Of a stretch of 64,000 bases of DNA, positions 1-11,805 are shown piece by piece. Each line of letters begins with the position of its first letter. Positions within the stretch are counted from its first letter, which is position 1. Position numbers and translations under genes: made by a program. Location: NCBI GenBank assembly GCA_025201345.1, contig JAIXMG010000014.1, positions 1 through 64,000 on the forward strand, read 5' to 3'. The notes under the pieces were generated by a model that did no database searches, was not told the origin of the DNA, and saw only the letters and a list, made by a program, of their open reading frames with translations. The stretch comes from Thamnidium elegans. Taxonomy: Eukaryota > Mucoromycota > Mucoromycetes > Mucorales > Mucoraceae.

Positions 1-246
1 CCATCTTCCACATAATTCCGTACTATCAATAAAGCTCTCAAGACTCTCACCTTCATCCATTATAATGGCGTTATGTTCACGAGCACAACTATTTCTTTCC
101 TCTTGCACATTCAAATCATATCGTTCTTGCATAGTTGTGGAAAGCTGCAACCAAGAAGGATCCTTCTGATATAGTTCACGGAATTGCGTAAGGAAGTCTT
201 GAAACCAAAGACGAATCGTTCCAGCAAGAAGAGGAGTGTGGAATCT
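1..246 (-). CDS. Partial open frame of unknown function, truncated by the left edge
   Basis: The minus strand is open from position 246 to the window edge, about 82 codons, after an in-frame TGA at 249-247. The translation has ordinary amino-acid composition, with a WFQDFLTQFRELYQKDPSWL-like helical stretch, in contrast to the AT-rich spacer beside it. There is no ATG in the first half. A 5' exon would have to be spliced on, or this is a gene remnant. I recognise no family. The call rests only on openness and composition. Confidence 0.35.
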
Positions 247-622
247 TCACTATTTCATAGCTCGGATTCAAAAATTAAAATAAAAACAAAAAGATACTAA
301 AAAGTAATCAGTCGCAAAATAGGAATTATCGTTTTATTAAATAAAAAAGGTGTCTGTTTATATAGCTTTTTTATATCTGAGTTTAAGTACAATTCTGGTA
401 GTGTGCTGTATCACAATAAGTGCTACAGTTTCCTTATATAATTACGAGCCGTGCTTATCTAACCTAGTCTTCGGTCAAGATATATAATTATGGTCAATCC
501 TCTAATCATTACTCAGACAACAGTTATTACTGGACGATGTCGGTAAGGCTTAGTTAAAATAAATATGAATTAGTCATAAAGGGATAAAGACGTGTGAGAT
601 AATCATGTATGTGTAAATATAT
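247..622. other. Intergenic spacer, AT-rich
   Basis: No gene or clear repeat is visible. The spacer separates the minus-strand partial frame on the left from the plus-strand gene beginning at 623 or 674. Confidence 0.5.
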
Positions 623-2826
623 ATGAGAATATATATTTGTATATGCTTGATCACATCAATATCTTTCCCTGCAATGTACGAAGAAGAAATTGGTTCAGTC
701 TTACAGACTGATTCCGATGATAGTGACGACGAAAATGATGTACCTCAAATAAGAAAAAAAAAACAAACTTTTTTGGACATTGACCATCAACGCTATTTTG
801 TCGATAAACTTCTGTTACCTGCATTTAAAAATGTGTGCGATGCGTATACCTTCACAAATATACCGTCCTCATTCAGTCATGCTGCCTTGAACGGGTACTT
901 AATGCATTCAACTGACTTCATATCATCTACGTATATTCATCTTGCGATTGCAGAAATGCGTCGCTTGATTCTTTTGGATACTGACTTGCTCATATACGAA
1001 GATTTCTTTTTCAATTGTTCTTCTTTTGGATCAAAGCAAAAGTTTACAGGCGATTTGGATAGTATTCTTGGATCGGTTATAGATTGGACCTGTCTGACAC
1101 CATCCAAGGTATATGTAGATGTTGCGACGTCTGTTTGGAACAAAAACCGAGTTTCTTCTTTTTTCTTAAGACAAAATAGTCAGCACTATGTCCCCCGCTA
1201 CTATTATTTGGACCAGGAAGATAAGAAAAAGTTTTTCCCGGCATCCCTTGCTTCTTTCGGTGGCCTTTCTGTAAAACCAAAGATTGTAGGTACGCAAAAA
1301 CCCTGCAAGCTGATCATTTACAGCAGCATGAAGACTACCTTCGCCGGAAAAGGCAAAGCAGACTTATACACGGGTTTTACTGGAAATCATTTCCGACCAA
1401 TGGGTCTCTGGCTGAACGGCGATAAGCAAACGGTATCATCTCATGTAAGTGCCTTTTTTTTTATTATGTTGGATTGGGATTGGTAATAGCTTATTAACAA
1501 TATTTTTTTTTAGCAATGGTATAAGAATCGGTTCGAAGAGAATACGACCAATGTTTTTCCTTTGAGAATCGAAGGTCGGTATTCTGCCGATAGGCTATTA
1601 GAACCAAATTTTTTGGCCCTGATGGAGTTAAATGCTTCGTAAGTAAAACTCTATGTTCTATATAATAGATACTAACTTTTTATTTAAGGTCTATATATGA
1701 AAATGGGCATATCCTAGAGATTGATACTGCGCTCTACTTCACATATCTGAATGCTAGACGTACGTTGCTCGAAGATATGCATCGCCGTTTTTCAAAAAAA
1801 ATTGACAGCAATTCTCTTTCGGCCCTGGCGATAATTTCGTATATATTATCATCTATGATTTTATCACCAAACACAAAATTTCGCGAATGCCGAGATTTTA
1901 TTCAAGCTAATCGTTGTAGAAAAAACCAACTTCTGTTTATTCCGCATAATTTTTTTTATGTCGGTGAGGAGCTCTGTTTTGGCAGTCGCTTTCCTTCGAA
2001 AGATTTACAGGATCTCTTCCCTGTTGTTTTCGCTCCCAGAGTACAAGCTTTTAACTTTTCTGTGTTCTTGCAAATTAAGAATAGACGATTGCGAAATTTA
2101 GTAGGACATTTTGATACTACCTCTGCTTCTGGTTGTGGTTTGGGAACTCCATATGTTGGTGTTAATTTCTACACGGAATCAAACCTAAATATCTCTGGTT
2201 TGTATTTTGAAAAGACCAACAACATGTTTCAACGATATGGTCTCGGAGTAGAGTCTGCTGGCAGATTCTTAGAAATCTTTTTCGAGGAGTATATGGCCTT
2301 GATAAACAACAAGTTCTTGAAACCGGAGTTCCATGATAAGACGTTGTCATTCGATTGCTTTTTGTACCAGGCAACTGAAACCCCGTTTGTGCAGGTGACC
2401 AAAAACTGTTATCAAAATTTAAAATTACTGCCTGATCGATTCAATCATATGTTACCTCTTGTGGATAGTGCTGATTTTGGTAATGCTTCTGTAGTTAAGG
2501 AGAAGGTTATAAACGCAGGAGGATTATGGGCAAACTTTGGGTGCAGGGCTGCATATTTACAACTGTATTTAAATGAATGCTTGAGTCCAGATCATATGAC
2601 CTTATTCCGATTGTTTTTTTTTCTTTCTATTAACCAGCTTTTCGAATTTGTACCTATGAACAATAACGAAAGACTTTTATATAGCTATCGTGGTATTCCA
2701 AGACTCCAAAGAACAATCCCACAGTCCAAAATGACTGATAGAAGACCGGATTTTCAGAAAGCTCATTGCGATGAAATTCGAGCATATATCGCAAAAGCTC
2801 ATAATTACAATCATAGCTTGAACTAA
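623..2826 (+). CDS. Hypothetical protein, three exons, about 694 aa, family not recognised
   Basis: Exons are 623-1444, 1514-1638 and 1689-2826. Both introns (69 and 50 bp) begin GTAAGT and end AG, and joining them gives one continuous frame. The first ATG (623) gives a hydrophobic leader of 17 residues. The ATG at 674 gives a more natural start just before an acidic stretch (DSDDSDDENDVP), and I prefer it. The rest is a globular protein rich in Phe and Leu without a visible catalytic motif, transmembrane segment or zinc knuckle. It lies in a mobile-element-rich stretch and could be a host gene of a multicopy accessory family or an element-borne gene. The gene model is well supported; the function is unknown. 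Confidence 0.7.
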
Positions 2827-4202
2827 CTCCATTCATTTACATTATGCTTTGTTTTACTTTACTTTACTCCATTCCTTTATTTATATTTTATGCCTATGAC
2901 TATGACTTTATGCTTTTAATAAATAAAATATGTCTCCCTATCTACTACACTTACACACTATGCCACGTTACTTAAAAAAAAGAAAAAGAAAAAAAAGAGA
3001 GAGACGCTATGAAAATAAAAAAAGTTGATTTACTACACATATTAATATATATGTATACATATATTTATACATATTTGTGCTTTCTTTTTTTCAGTTTACT
3101 TACAGCTTACTATATAATTTCAGAATCACGTGGTCCTTTTAGCCAAACAGAAGGTGGCTTTTTTTTCAACTATAGACGTAAGCGACCCTTTTTTTTTTTT
3201 TTATATTCTTTTACTTCACTTTATACACAAAAGACTAATCTCAATGGTAACAATAAACTGAATCTCTTGAAATGGAGCATAAATTTTTATTCTTCTTTAG
3301 TTCATTCACCTCCATTATATCCTTAAACGTAAATAAATTATCTTTTTTTTATTTTATTTTTGTTCGTTGGCTTTTAGATATTTAACCATTGAATACTACT
3401 ATGGTTCATCTTAAGGTATATACCTATTAGCTATTTTTATTTACCACCTATTAATACCTACAAACATTTATATATTCAATAATAACGTACTTTTCTTACA
3501 CATATATTTACAGAGAAGAAACCACTTAACCATGTGCCTTGGTTCTTTATTTACTAGTAAGTTCGGTAATAACATTATTTAAATAGAACAGATTTTAACC
3601 GTATATATTATGTAGAAATAAGTTGTTATAAATCGTATATCAAGCAAAAAATAAAACACAATCAGTGAATGAAAAATTATATAAGGATATATGGATACTA
3701 AATAAAAAAAATAAAAACTTAATATGATTGATGTGTGTTTAGAACGGGGATGATAAAGGTAATATAGCAAAGATAAAGGATAAAAGATAAAAGGGAAGAC
3801 AATACAAGTATTGTGAAAACTTTGTATAGGGGTTTTTATTTCAAGAAAAAGACAAAGATGATTAAACTAACGTTCAACCTATATTTATAGTATTTTGGTA
3901 TCGATAATTATAACATGGGTATCATTCATATCATTGACATATCTAGTAAAGACAAGGATATAAATCATAATGGAAAGTTCCTGATATCAATTATATTCTA
4001 TTATTCGTTACTAAATTATTCTTTTGATTTCGATCGTTATTCTTTTTTCTATAAAGGTTTCCTGATCATATTATTGGATCTGTGTGAGACAGGATAAAGG
4101 ATTACTCTTGATAGCTGAGATAGATATGTAACCATTGGATTAAGTTTCACTTGATATAGAATTATTATATTCATGCAAGGTAAGATATACTCTTGTCATG
4201 TT
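2827..4202. other. Intergenic spacer with low-complexity T and A tracts
   Basis: Apart from short frames of low-complexity composition (for example at 3009-3326 and 3915-4097) I see no gene. The last five bases, 4198-4202 (ATGTT), are one copy of the target duplication of the outer LTR retrotransposon. Confidence 0.6.
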
Positions 4203-4552
4203 TGTGGAGAAATACTTTGATTTAACACAGAAAAATTAATAAAAACAGGTGAATAAGATTAAATGTCTAATAACGTTTATTTCTTATTTTAATTGCAAAA
4301 ATCAATCCCGGTAAAAGGGATTGCTAACTATGATTTCTTATTTATAGTCTTTTGCAATAGTGGTCACACTATTGTGATTGATCGTTACACGTAGATTTGA
4401 TCTAGTGATTTTTATAGCCTGAGGATCTTGATTTCTAGATCCTGCGCTTTTTTTATATATAAGGTTCATTTTGATACCTAAGGTTTATTATGCTTTATAA
4501 TCGATGGTTCATCGATTATTATATATTTTATTTTATGTGTGATTTTACCACA
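4203..4552 (-). repeat. 3' LTR of the outer retrotransposon (350 bp)
   Basis: Same length and apparently the same sequence as 15768-16117. On the coding strand it begins TGTGGTA and ends CCACA. A TATATATAAAAAAAG box, read on the minus strand, is the likely promoter core. Next to it, at 4553-4564 on the minus strand, is a G-rich polypurine tract (GGTGGGGGAGCA) that could prime plus-strand DNA synthesis. Confidence 0.95.
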
Positions 4553-4712
4553 TGCTCCCCCACCAACGTCAGCGTAGCGCGTGATTGTTAAGGGTTTTTT
4601 TTTTTTTTTTTTTAGGGATGTTTGCATCACGTGTACTGAAAAAAATGTACTCTTTTTTTTTTTTTTTTTTTTTTTTTAGCAGTTGCTCTGTGCTCCTTTT
4701 CTTTTTTTTTTT
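4553..4712 (-). promoter_or_regulatory. Polypurine tract and A-rich 3' untranslated segment of the outer element
   Basis: Read on the minus strand, the stop codon of the outer pol is followed by two long A runs and then the purine-rich GGTGGGGGAGCA directly against the 3' LTR. The position fits a plus-strand primer. The A runs are a separate feature shared with the inner element. Confidence 0.7.
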
Positions 4713-7378
4713 TTACTTTCTTTTACTACGTAAATTACGTGTATGTCTTTGACTATAACCTGGTGCAGGTTGCTTTCTTTTGTTCCCATTAGGTTTTGTG
4801 CTAGTGTCGACCGTTTTTGTCATTGACTTGCTAACCTTCTTGTTTTGTTTAGAAACGTAATCGCTAACCAGTTTAGCTTTACGTTCTTCCTCAAGTTTCT
4901 TGAGTTCGTTAACTTTTACCCAATATTTTCGAATGGTTTCAGGATCAGTGAACGCATCAGCTTTGAGCCATGAGTTGTCTCTTTCTCTGTAACCTACCCA
5001 ACTTACCAAGTATTCTCTGTCAGTGACGGAACCTCGGTGATCACGAATTTCTTTTACTTCGTATATTTCATCTTCGATCGCTTTTTCGTCAATAGTTACC
5101 ACCTTTAATTCAGAAGGGACGTAATCTCTATGTAACATTTCATTCATTTCATCTTTCAACACATATGTTCCATATTTGGTTTTAGTGACAACGTGAAATG
5201 GTCCATCATATAGAGGAGACAGTTTGGTAGTTCGAGAGGTTAATCGAATCATTACAGTTGTACCAATAGGGATGTCTACTAAGTAGTTTTTTTTATCAAA
5301 TTGTTTTCTTTGTATCTCCATTAATTTATTTGTTCTTTCATGTATAGCCGGGAAGACGATGTCAGCCATGTAATCGGCTTTTTTTATCAAGTCTTCTACC
5401 GTTACCACTTTCTTTGGAAGAGTAGCTTTAACTGCTGGATCGGTGCAATCCTGGATTTTAGGGAATCTTCGCGCAAACATGAGTGAGAAAGGACTTGATC
5501 CTGTTCTGTTACGTATCTTTAAATTACACGCCAATTGGGCAGCAGGTAGAATCATGTCCCACTTACTGGTATCATTACCACACATCTTTCTTACTGTGTT
5601 TACAATAATTTTTACGGCATTTTCTCCACTGCCATTAGATTGAGGATAGCCAGCAGTGGAGAACCTATGTGGGATTCCCAGGACGTTTGTAATAGAGTTC
5701 ATGAGTGTATTTTTATATTCGGCGCCATTATCGCTAACCAAACATGTGGATGGAAAGGCATAGTCACCGAAGATTTGACACAGCGTGTTGGCTATCGTAT
5801 CACTTTGCTTATTTGGCAAAGCCCGAGCAATTATATATCTGGTACAGATATCTACAACTATCAATATATACATGTTGTTTCGCAATGTCAGACTGAATGG
5901 TCCAGCCATATCTGTTGCAATATGTGCGAAAGGTTCTGCCGACACAATGGATTTTAACCCATGGAAACCCCGACGTACCACATTATGTCGAGCACAATGT
6001 ATACAGCTAGAAACAATTTGTTGAGCTTCTGCAAAGATCCCTGTCCAATGTAACCCATCAGCATGTAACCTTTGCACAATACTTTCAGACCCGAAATGGC
6101 CAAGGGTATGCACATCGTTTAACAAAGCATGTCTAGACTCGATAGGAGGTGCTATATAGTCGGTTATAGTATCCTTGAATTTTAGAGAGTTTAATTTTAT
6201 CGCTAATATATTCAGATTTTTATCTATGCTACGAATATTGCGTTTGTAGATAAATTTATCCGTCGTTATGACTTTATCAGTTTTTTTAAAACTTTCGACA
6301 GGATTTTTTTTTCTCCTTTCTAATATAATTCTGTTTAATTGTTTTATCTTTTTATCATCTTCTTCTACTTCTTCTTCATAGTTTACTTCGGGATACAGTC
6401 TACTTAATAGATCTGGTAAAACATTGTTGATACCCTTTATATAAGTAACCGAGAATGAGAATTCACTTAATACATCCATGTAGGATTGTATAGTCCGGTT
6501 CGGAATGTGAGTTGTATAATAAAAAGTGATTGCTTTATGATCCGTCCATACTTCTATATCCTGATGACCTAACAACAAGGATCGAAATCTTTGGAATCCA
6601 TAATAGATGGCAAATAGCTCTCTTCTATTTACAGACCAATTTTGAGCAGAGGAAGGTAGTGAAGTACTAGCCATAGCTATAATAATCGTTCTACCATTGT
6701 TATCTCTCTGTGTCAAAACTGCTGATGCGGCATATTGTGAAGCATCCGTTTCTAAATACATCTTTTTTTGCATATCTGGTGTGTGCAACACTGCCTTTGA
6801 CATCAATATTTGTTTTATATTGTTCAAGCGATCAGTGTGAAATGAGGTCCATTTATTTAGAACATCTTTATCATTTCTTAAGGCATCCAAAGGCGCAGCG
6901 ATGTCCGATATTTTTGGAACATAATTTCGTAGGTAGGATACTACTCCCATAATTTTCCTTACTTGTTCAGCTGACTTTGGTATAGGCCATTCATTTATAT
7001 TAGAAAGTCTTCTTTGATCTATTTTTGTAATACCAGGTCCTACAACGAACCCTAGCATATAGATACTTGATTTAAAGAAGGTACATTTGGCAAAATTAAT
7101 TTTTAAATTTGCGGCAGTGAGTTTCTCAATTGCTCTTGTTACTATTTCAGCGTGATTTTCAACATCTGAAAATATACAACAGTCGTCGACATATGTTGCA
7201 ATTTGGGCTTCACCATTGAAAATGATATTCATAACTCTGCAGAATTGACTAGTGACAAATTTAAGCCCAAAACAGGTACCAACCCACTTATAGGTCTTAT
7301 CATCAAAAGTAAAAGATAATACTTCTTGGCTGGCTTCATCTACTTTGAAACTGTTGTAGGCTGATTTTAAATCAAGTC
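4713..7378 (-). pseudogene. Outer element pol, 3' part: reverse transcriptase C-half, RNase H, integrase, chromodomain
   Basis: This is the distal part of the outer gag-pol frame, cut off from its start by the inner element. Counting from the internal Met at 7232: the RT catalytic YVDD box is at residues 14-17; RNase H has LETDAS near 160 and WTDHKA near 229; the integrase zinc domain is an HHCC set (H375, H379, C410, C413); the integrase core carries D441, D501 and E537; a chromodomain with an EYLVSWVGY core follows near 720-770, then a basic tail. All catalytic residues I looked for are present and the frame has no internal stop. It is broken only because the insertion at 7383 removed its start. 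No ordinary promoter is expected here. Confidence 0.95.
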
Positions 7379-7383
7379 TACTA

Positions 7384-7650
7384 TGAGATATTTAGTATCG
7401 AATTATGAAATAAAAAGAGACAGCAGAAAATAAGATGAAACTTCTTTTGGATCTTTATTAATTAAAAAATGACTTCTAAAAAACAAGAGAGGGAACAAAA
7501 GGTTGCCTCGTAAAATATCCTTTTTATAGTAAGAATAATTTAGGTTTAAGAACCAGGGTAGTAAGCGATACCTAACTGAGGTTGTTGTGTAACCACCTCA
7601 GATATATTTGGAGTGATAACTTGCGTTAGTTTTTATGGTTAAATACCACA
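7384..7650 (-). repeat. 3' LTR of the inner retrotransposon (267 bp)
   Basis: Matches 13136-13402 base for base by eye. On the minus strand it contains CTATAAAAAGG, a probable TATA box. A polypurine tract (GATGGGGGGCTA on the minus strand, 7651-7662) abuts it. Together with the right copy it is flanked by the 5-bp duplication TACTA. Confidence 0.95.
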
Positions 7651-7709
7651 TAGCCCCCCATCAGCAAGAGATTACTCCCAAGACAGATTTGCAATGATAA
7701 TGGAGAAAG

Positions 7710-7740
<31 letters not shown>
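7651..7740 (-). promoter_or_regulatory. Polypurine tract and poly(A) run between inner pol and 3' LTR
   Basis: On the minus strand the pol stop codon is followed at once by about 28 A residues, then a mixed segment, then GATGGGGGGCTA against the LTR. The purine tract is the expected plus-strand primer. The A run directly after the stop parallels the layout of the outer element. Confidence 0.65.
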
Positions 7741-7746
<6 letters not shown>

Positions 7747-10700
7747 ACTTTTTTTGAAGCGAGGACTTTGACGAGTAGGAGAACGCTTGGTCGCATTTTT
7801 AGATTGCTTGAAGGCATCTTCTTGAGATAAGAGTATAGCAGGACGTTTACGTTTAGAATGAGAAGATGTAGTTTTAGAATCAACATCTTCGTCTAATGGT
7901 AATGACCTAATTAGCTTACTAATTGTACTGGGTTTATTCTTTTGTAATGCTTTAGAGCTAGAAGGAGCATTAGTAATGACATTGGACTTTTTTGGTTTAT
8001 ACACAGTGCCAAGGTTCTTCCAATATTTACGAAGACAATCGATATCATTAAAATGATCTGTGGGTATCCATTCATCCCAGTCACTACTATAATTCTTCCA
8101 TCGAACTAAATATTCAATATTCCTTGGTTCACCTCGATGGTTAATAACGGCTTCGATTTCATAATTTTTAATTTCATTGCCTTCATCGTCAAGAGCAATT
8201 ACTTCGTCATGAGAGATAAGTTTTAATTCAATTGACGTATAATTCCTAGGCATAATCATCCCAACAGTGTCTCTAAGGACATATGAGTTTCCTTGGGTTT
8301 TACGAACAACGGTGTATGGACCAGAGTAAGAAGGAGATAATTGACCATTTTTTTCTATACGAACCATAACATGATCATTAGGTTTATATTCGACTAGAAC
8401 GTGCTTATTATCAAATTTAGCATTATCCAATTCAATTTGTGTTTTGGTTTTTCCAGCTATGGCTGGAAAGACAATATCATTCATATAATCAATTCTTTTC
8501 ATGAGCTCTTCATGAGACATAGGTCTTTTATGTTCTCCTTGTTTATCTTTATCCTCATCTGCTGTAAAACCATATGTTTCAGGCATACGACGTGCGAAGA
8601 ATAAGGAAAAAGGGGTTGTATTTAATTTTTTGGATATGCGATTATTAAGTGATAATTGTACCGCATTAAGGTAAAGATCCCAATGGGAACCAACACCTTT
8701 GGTAGCTTTTGCTAATAATATTTTTACTGATTGAACCGTACGTTCGGCTAAACCATTTGCCGAGGCATGCAGTGGAGAAATAAATCTATGGTCATAACCT
8801 AAAGCATCAGCTAATTCCTTCGATAAATAACTTTTAAACTCTGAACCATTATCGGATTGGAGAATAGAAGGAACGCCAATTAATGCGAAGACGTCAGATA
8901 ATACTTTAACAATAGTAGCAGTCTTTTTATCCGCTAAGGGACGAAGTATACAAAAACGAGTGCATACATCAACAATAACCATAACGTAATTATTATTTAA
9001 TTCTGTGGTTGTACCCATAGGTCCAGCCAAATCTATGGCTAAATGTTGACCAGGAGTATAACTATATATATGTCTTGAGGGATGGAACCCCCGTTTTTTT
9101 ACGTTATAGCGCATACAAGAATCGCATGTACGAACAAACTTAATGCAATCACCAATGAGATTAACCCAATGAATACCTTCCTTGTGGAGTCTTTTTACCA
9201 TTTGTTCCGCACCATAATGGCCAATATTAGTATGAGCATCCTTCAATAATTGATCTTTATCGTTGTCAGGAGGAATGACATAGTCAGGACATATAGTTTG
9301 CGCACTTTGTATATAAAAAATATTCCTTGATAAGGAAGTGGTATAGCAATTGTTATTTTCACTTGAATTAACAGGCATAGCATGAATCAAGTTGATATGT
9401 TTTGTTTGGTCCTGTTGTTCATTAGTAAACAAAGTACCGTCAACAGCAATAAGGTTAGAATTAATCTTTTTTTTAATGTTTATATAATTTGAAGTAGCAT
9501 GATTCTTTCTAGGGGAAGAAATGTGCTGTTTTTGTTTGAATTTATCATATTTAATGGTTTCCGAATCAGTTGGAGGATACAATCTTGATAATGCATCAGG
9601 AAGAATGTTATCCATACCTTTAATGTGTACTACAGTAAAAGTATAATCAAGTAAAATGTCTAACCATTTAATGATCATACGATTAGCTGATTTTTGACTA
9701 AATACATAACAAAGGGCTTTATGATCTGTGTATAGAGTAAATTGAGTACCCCAAACAAATTTATGAAATTGTTTTAAAGCATAGATTACTCCGTTTAATT
9801 CTCTCATCGAAGTAGAATATAAACGCTCATGCTTATTAAACGATCTAGACATGAAACCAATATATTTGACTACAGATGTTTTTTCATTATTATGATCAAT
9901 AGAATCAAACACTTGATAAAGTACACAACCAGTAGCAAAATCGCTAGAATCAGTTGCGATGCAATATGGGTGCGAGTGTTCTGGTTGTGATAATACTACA
10001 TCTGACAGCATAACCTTTTTTATGGCGTCAAAATGTAATTGATGTTTTTTGGTCCAAATGAAGGGGCCATTTATTTTAATATCATGTGAACGTAAGGCAT
10101 CTAGAGGAGCCATTAAAGCAGCTGCGTTTGGCAAGTGCATACGGAAGAAATTGACAAAGCCCAATATAGATTGTGCTTGTTTTTGTGTTTTAGGAGGAGG
10201 CATTTCATTAAAATTGGTAAGTTTACGCTTATCTATTCTTTTTCCTGCAGCAGATATAGAATACCCTAAAAGATATACAGCCGACTTTGCAAAATGTGAT
10301 TTCTCGAAATTAATTCTTAGATTATTTTTTGTAAGTATTTCGAGCGCGTTTTTTACGTGGTAATAATGGGCATGCATTGATCTACTGGCTATACAAATAT
10401 CATCCACGAAGCAAGTAACATAAGGTAGATCTTTAAACAATGTTAACATCACTCTGCTAAACAATTGACTGATCACAGAAATGCCAAATGGCGAGCCTCG
10501 ATACATATATTGCAAATTATTAGGAGCAGTAAATGTTGTTTTTATCTGATCCGCTTCATTGACAGGGAATTGATTAAATGCCGATTTCAAATCAATTGTA
10601 GAAAATACGACACAACCAGTCATAGAATTAAATATATCGCTAATTAATGGTAAGCTGTGAGAATTCTTTGATGATTCATCAAGTGCTTCATTAAGTTTCC

Positions 10701-11805
10701 TTGGATCGAGAAGAAGGCGAATATTCTTTTTATCTTTGCAGATAGCACCATTCACGTGATCTTTTTTGAATGTTACAGTCATAGGTAAATTCCAACCGGA
10801 AGGCTTAGCAGGAACAATTATTTTATCTTTTTCCCAACTTTCAATTATTTCCATTACTTGATCCTTTAATGCATAAGGGATTGGGTATTGTCGGATATTA
10901 GCAATAAAACCAGGAGGGGTTGGTAAATGTAATACAGCATCCTTTATAGTGCATAAAGATGTCTTGTCTAATTTTTTATTTTTGTCAATATACACTTTAA
11001 TAGCATTTTCAAAGGCATATTGTTCTTGTTCAGTACCGAAATTAGTGACATTTGGAATATAGGCATCATCGTTTTTCGAATTATCAACAACTTCTTTTTG
11101 AAGGTTTTTATGTTTAACAGCAACGTTAGACAAATAAATTTTTAGTTTGGGTAATAAATCTACACCAATTAAAATTTTTTCATTATCGGAATCAATAATA
11201 TTGTCATCAATAATATCGAATTTATGTTCAATTATTTTGTTTACATTATCATATTCGACGAGTAAAGGATCAATTGTTTGTAGACGAGGAACTTTACTAC
11301 CATTAGCCATGATTAGACTACCAGGAATAGAATGGAATGATATATTATTTTTCTGGGCATATTTTTTACTTATCAAACTAACACTAGCACCAGTATCAAT
11401 AATACCATAGCTAAGAATACTATTAATAATGATAGGTGTTGCAGGGGATAACGAGGTTCCTTCTATATTACATGGATTATCATTATCACCAACATTGTTA
11501 TTTCTTACAGCAAAAATGTTCTTCTCTAGAAGATGATTCTTATTGTTGTTTAAGGAATTATCATCATTGGAGCTCTTATAGTATGGTTGAATATATTTAT
11601 TAAAAAAATCATCATAATCGTTGTCTGATGTATCAGTATCAGAGTCAGAGATAGCACAAAGTTTTTTATCGTAGGTGGCAGGAGCAACCGAAAGATTTGA
11701 TACATCAGTTCCCTTGGTGAAGTTAAGGAGGGGAAGGCAATTTGTAACCCTTTCTTTTAAAGACTGCAATTTTAACCTCACAGTTATACGAATGACTTGG
11801 ATCAT
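7741..11805 (-). CDS. pol: Inner element Pol polyprotein: protease, RT, RNase H, integrase, chromodomain
   Basis: The 1354-codon frame from the Met at 11805 has protease DTGA at residues 137-140; RT from about 310 to 480 with LLLDPRKLN, DLKSAF and the catalytic FVDD at 466-469; RNase H with ATDSSD at 617-622 and YTDHKA near 692-697; the integrase zinc motif (H857, H863, C894, C897); the core D925, D985, E1021; and a chromodomain at about 1215-1262 (EYLVRWKNY). A short basic tail follows. The frame is open upstream of this Met to 11850 and overlaps gag, so translation probably enters by +1 frameshifting from gag rather than at this Met. Every catalytic residue sought is present. Chromodomains of this class usually direct integration to marked chromatin; here that is inference from the family. 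Confidence 0.95.

Noticed and set aside
3009..3326. 105-codon plus-strand frame
   Set aside because: Composed of poly-Phe and Tyr/Ile runs from T-rich spacer; no splice or homology support.
7626..7886. Minus-strand frame with a poly-Lys run near the inner 3' LTR
   Set aside because: It is produced by the encoded A run after the pol stop and overlaps real pol in another frame.
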